In this document: positions 40,796 to 41,421 of the stretch, piece by piece
How the letters are laid out: every line of letters starts with the position of its first letter
Position numbering within the stretch: the stretch's first letter is position 1
Assembly (NCBI GenBank): GCA_937876355.1
Contig: CALFHN010000123.1
Location: forward strand, 1 to 41,421
DNA: 41,421 bases
DNA from: an uncultured Bacteroidota bacterium
GTDB taxonomy: Bacteria > Bacteroidota > Rhodothermia > Rhodothermales > UBA10348
Direction: 5' to 3'
Made by a program: the position numbers and the translations under genes
Notes under the pieces: generated by a model
What the model was told of the DNA's origin: nothing
Database searches by the model: none
The model's input: only the letters and a program-made list of their open reading frames with translations

Positions 40796-41421
40796 ATGTC
40801 CGATTCCATCTCATCAGATCACATTTCAGCTGTGCCTTCTTCCGAGGCTATATCCGAAACTGTTTCACCAGTGTCCACGACCCAGGCCCGCCCTCATGCG
40901 CCACCGGTGGATGTGAGCGTTGTGATCGTCAATTACAACGTAAAGGACTTCCTATCTCAAGCCCTGCGCTCCGTATATCGAGCTGCTGAAGGACTAACCA
41001 TTGAAGTATTTGTGGTCGATAACAATTCGATCGATGATTCGGTCGAAATGGTTAAACGCGAATACCCCGACGTTCTTTTAACGTCGAATTCCGAAAACGC
41101 CGGTTTTGGAGCGGCTAACAACCAAGCTATTCGCGCTGCCAATGGCCGACATATCCTCATTTTAAATCCGGATACCATTATTCAGGAGGACTCCCTTCGA
41201 GCTATGCTGGATTTTATGACGGAGCATCCAGATTGTGGCGCTTTAGGTTGCCAAATTTTAAACCCTGATGGTTCTTTCGCCCCAGAAAGCAGACGATCTT
41301 TCCCGACTCCACAAATCGCCTTTTACCGAATGATCGGTTTATCGTCACTGTTTCCGCACAGTAAAAAGTTTGGAAAGTATAACCTGACCTACTTGCCGCG
41401 CGATGTGGCTTGCGAAGTGGA
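40796..41421 (+). CDS. Family 2 glycosyltransferase (WbbL-like), N-terminal part
   Basis: The frame opens at ATG 40796 and runs off the window, giving 208 residues so far. After a Ser/Thr-rich N-terminus (about 1-37) comes a GT-A domain: VDVSVVIVNYNVKDFLSQAL, FVVDNNSIDDSVEMV, NAGFGAANNQAI, and the nucleotide-sugar/metal motif LNPDTII near 122-128, followed by GALGCQILNPDG. This pattern is that of WbbL-like rhamnosyl/glycosyltransferases in polysaccharide or O-antigen synthesis. The acceptor cannot be told from the fragment. It is divergent from the MATE gene; TATCTTG at 40740-40746 could be its -7 element. Confidence 0.9.
   Translation, partial: MSDSISSDHISAVPSSEAISETVSPVSTTQARPHAPPVDVSVVIVNYNVKDFLSQALRSVYRAAEGLTIEVFVVDNNSIDDSVEMVKREYPDVLLTSNSENAGFGAANNQAIRAANGRHILILNPDTIIQEDSLRAMLDFMTEHPDCGALGCQILNPDGSFAPESRRSFPTPQIAFYRMIGLSSLFPHSKKFGKYNLTYLPRDVACEV

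Overview
This window looks like a chromosomal segment of an aerobic, heterotrophic, gliding-type member of the Bacteroidota/Rhodothermota lineage (Rhodothermia- or Balneolia-like; the order is an inference). Evidence: a very large SprA translocon protein of the type IX secretion system (T9SS), a T9SS C-terminal sorting domain on the protein at the left edge, an alternative complex III (ActABCDEF) locus joined to a caa3-type cytochrome oxidase as in Rhodothermus, the YSHPAVY motif of A2-type haem-copper oxidases, a Bacteroidota-style YbeY metal site, and mostly weak Shine-Dalgarno sequences. Base composition appears balanced and even. I see no tRNA, rRNA, insertion sequence, phage gene or CRISPR array.

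Layout. 1-3763 (+): the C-terminus of a T9SS cargo protein, an exported NTF2-like protein, an exported M24 metallopeptidase and a saccharopine-dehydrogenase-like enzyme. 4059-6475: a small unknown gene converging on dinB (-), then a lipoprotein/unknown pair. 6601-12495 (+): the conserved dnaX-ybaB-recR block, a fused two-domain ABC permease without its partners, and a second saccharopine-dehydrogenase-like paralogue. 12496-12973 is a long leader containing possible competing hairpins. 12974-22017 (+): sprA, lipB and an acidic unknown protein. 22120-25358: a DUF423 membrane protein (-), an unknown protein coupled to ybeY (+), metF (-) and a divergent nucleosidase-like protein (+).

25429-39078 (-) is the main functional unit, an apparent respiratory operon: actA-actB-actC-actD-actE-actF, a small single-span protein, a SCO copper chaperone, then cytochrome oxidase subunits II, I, III and IV. 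The set encodes quinol oxidation by ACIII, electron transfer through the ActA/ActE cytochromes c and the cytochrome c domain fused to subunit II, and oxygen reduction at subunit I, with SCO serving CuA assembly. A separate small membrane-protein gene follows a very strong hairpin. 39290-40681 (-) is a MATE exporter, and 40796-end (+) is the start of a family 2 glycosyltransferase.

Points for a second look: an in-frame A AAA AAT slippery heptamer in dnaX that would give a gamma-sized product; a nucleosidase homologue that has lost both expected catalytic acids; the unnamed small protein inside the ACIII-caa3 locus; a perfect 18-bp GC-rich hairpin at the end of that operon; sprA directly coupled to lipB; and repeated short tandem duplications in intergenic gaps. 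I did not find a clearly new multi-gene system; the rest is well-conserved core genome.
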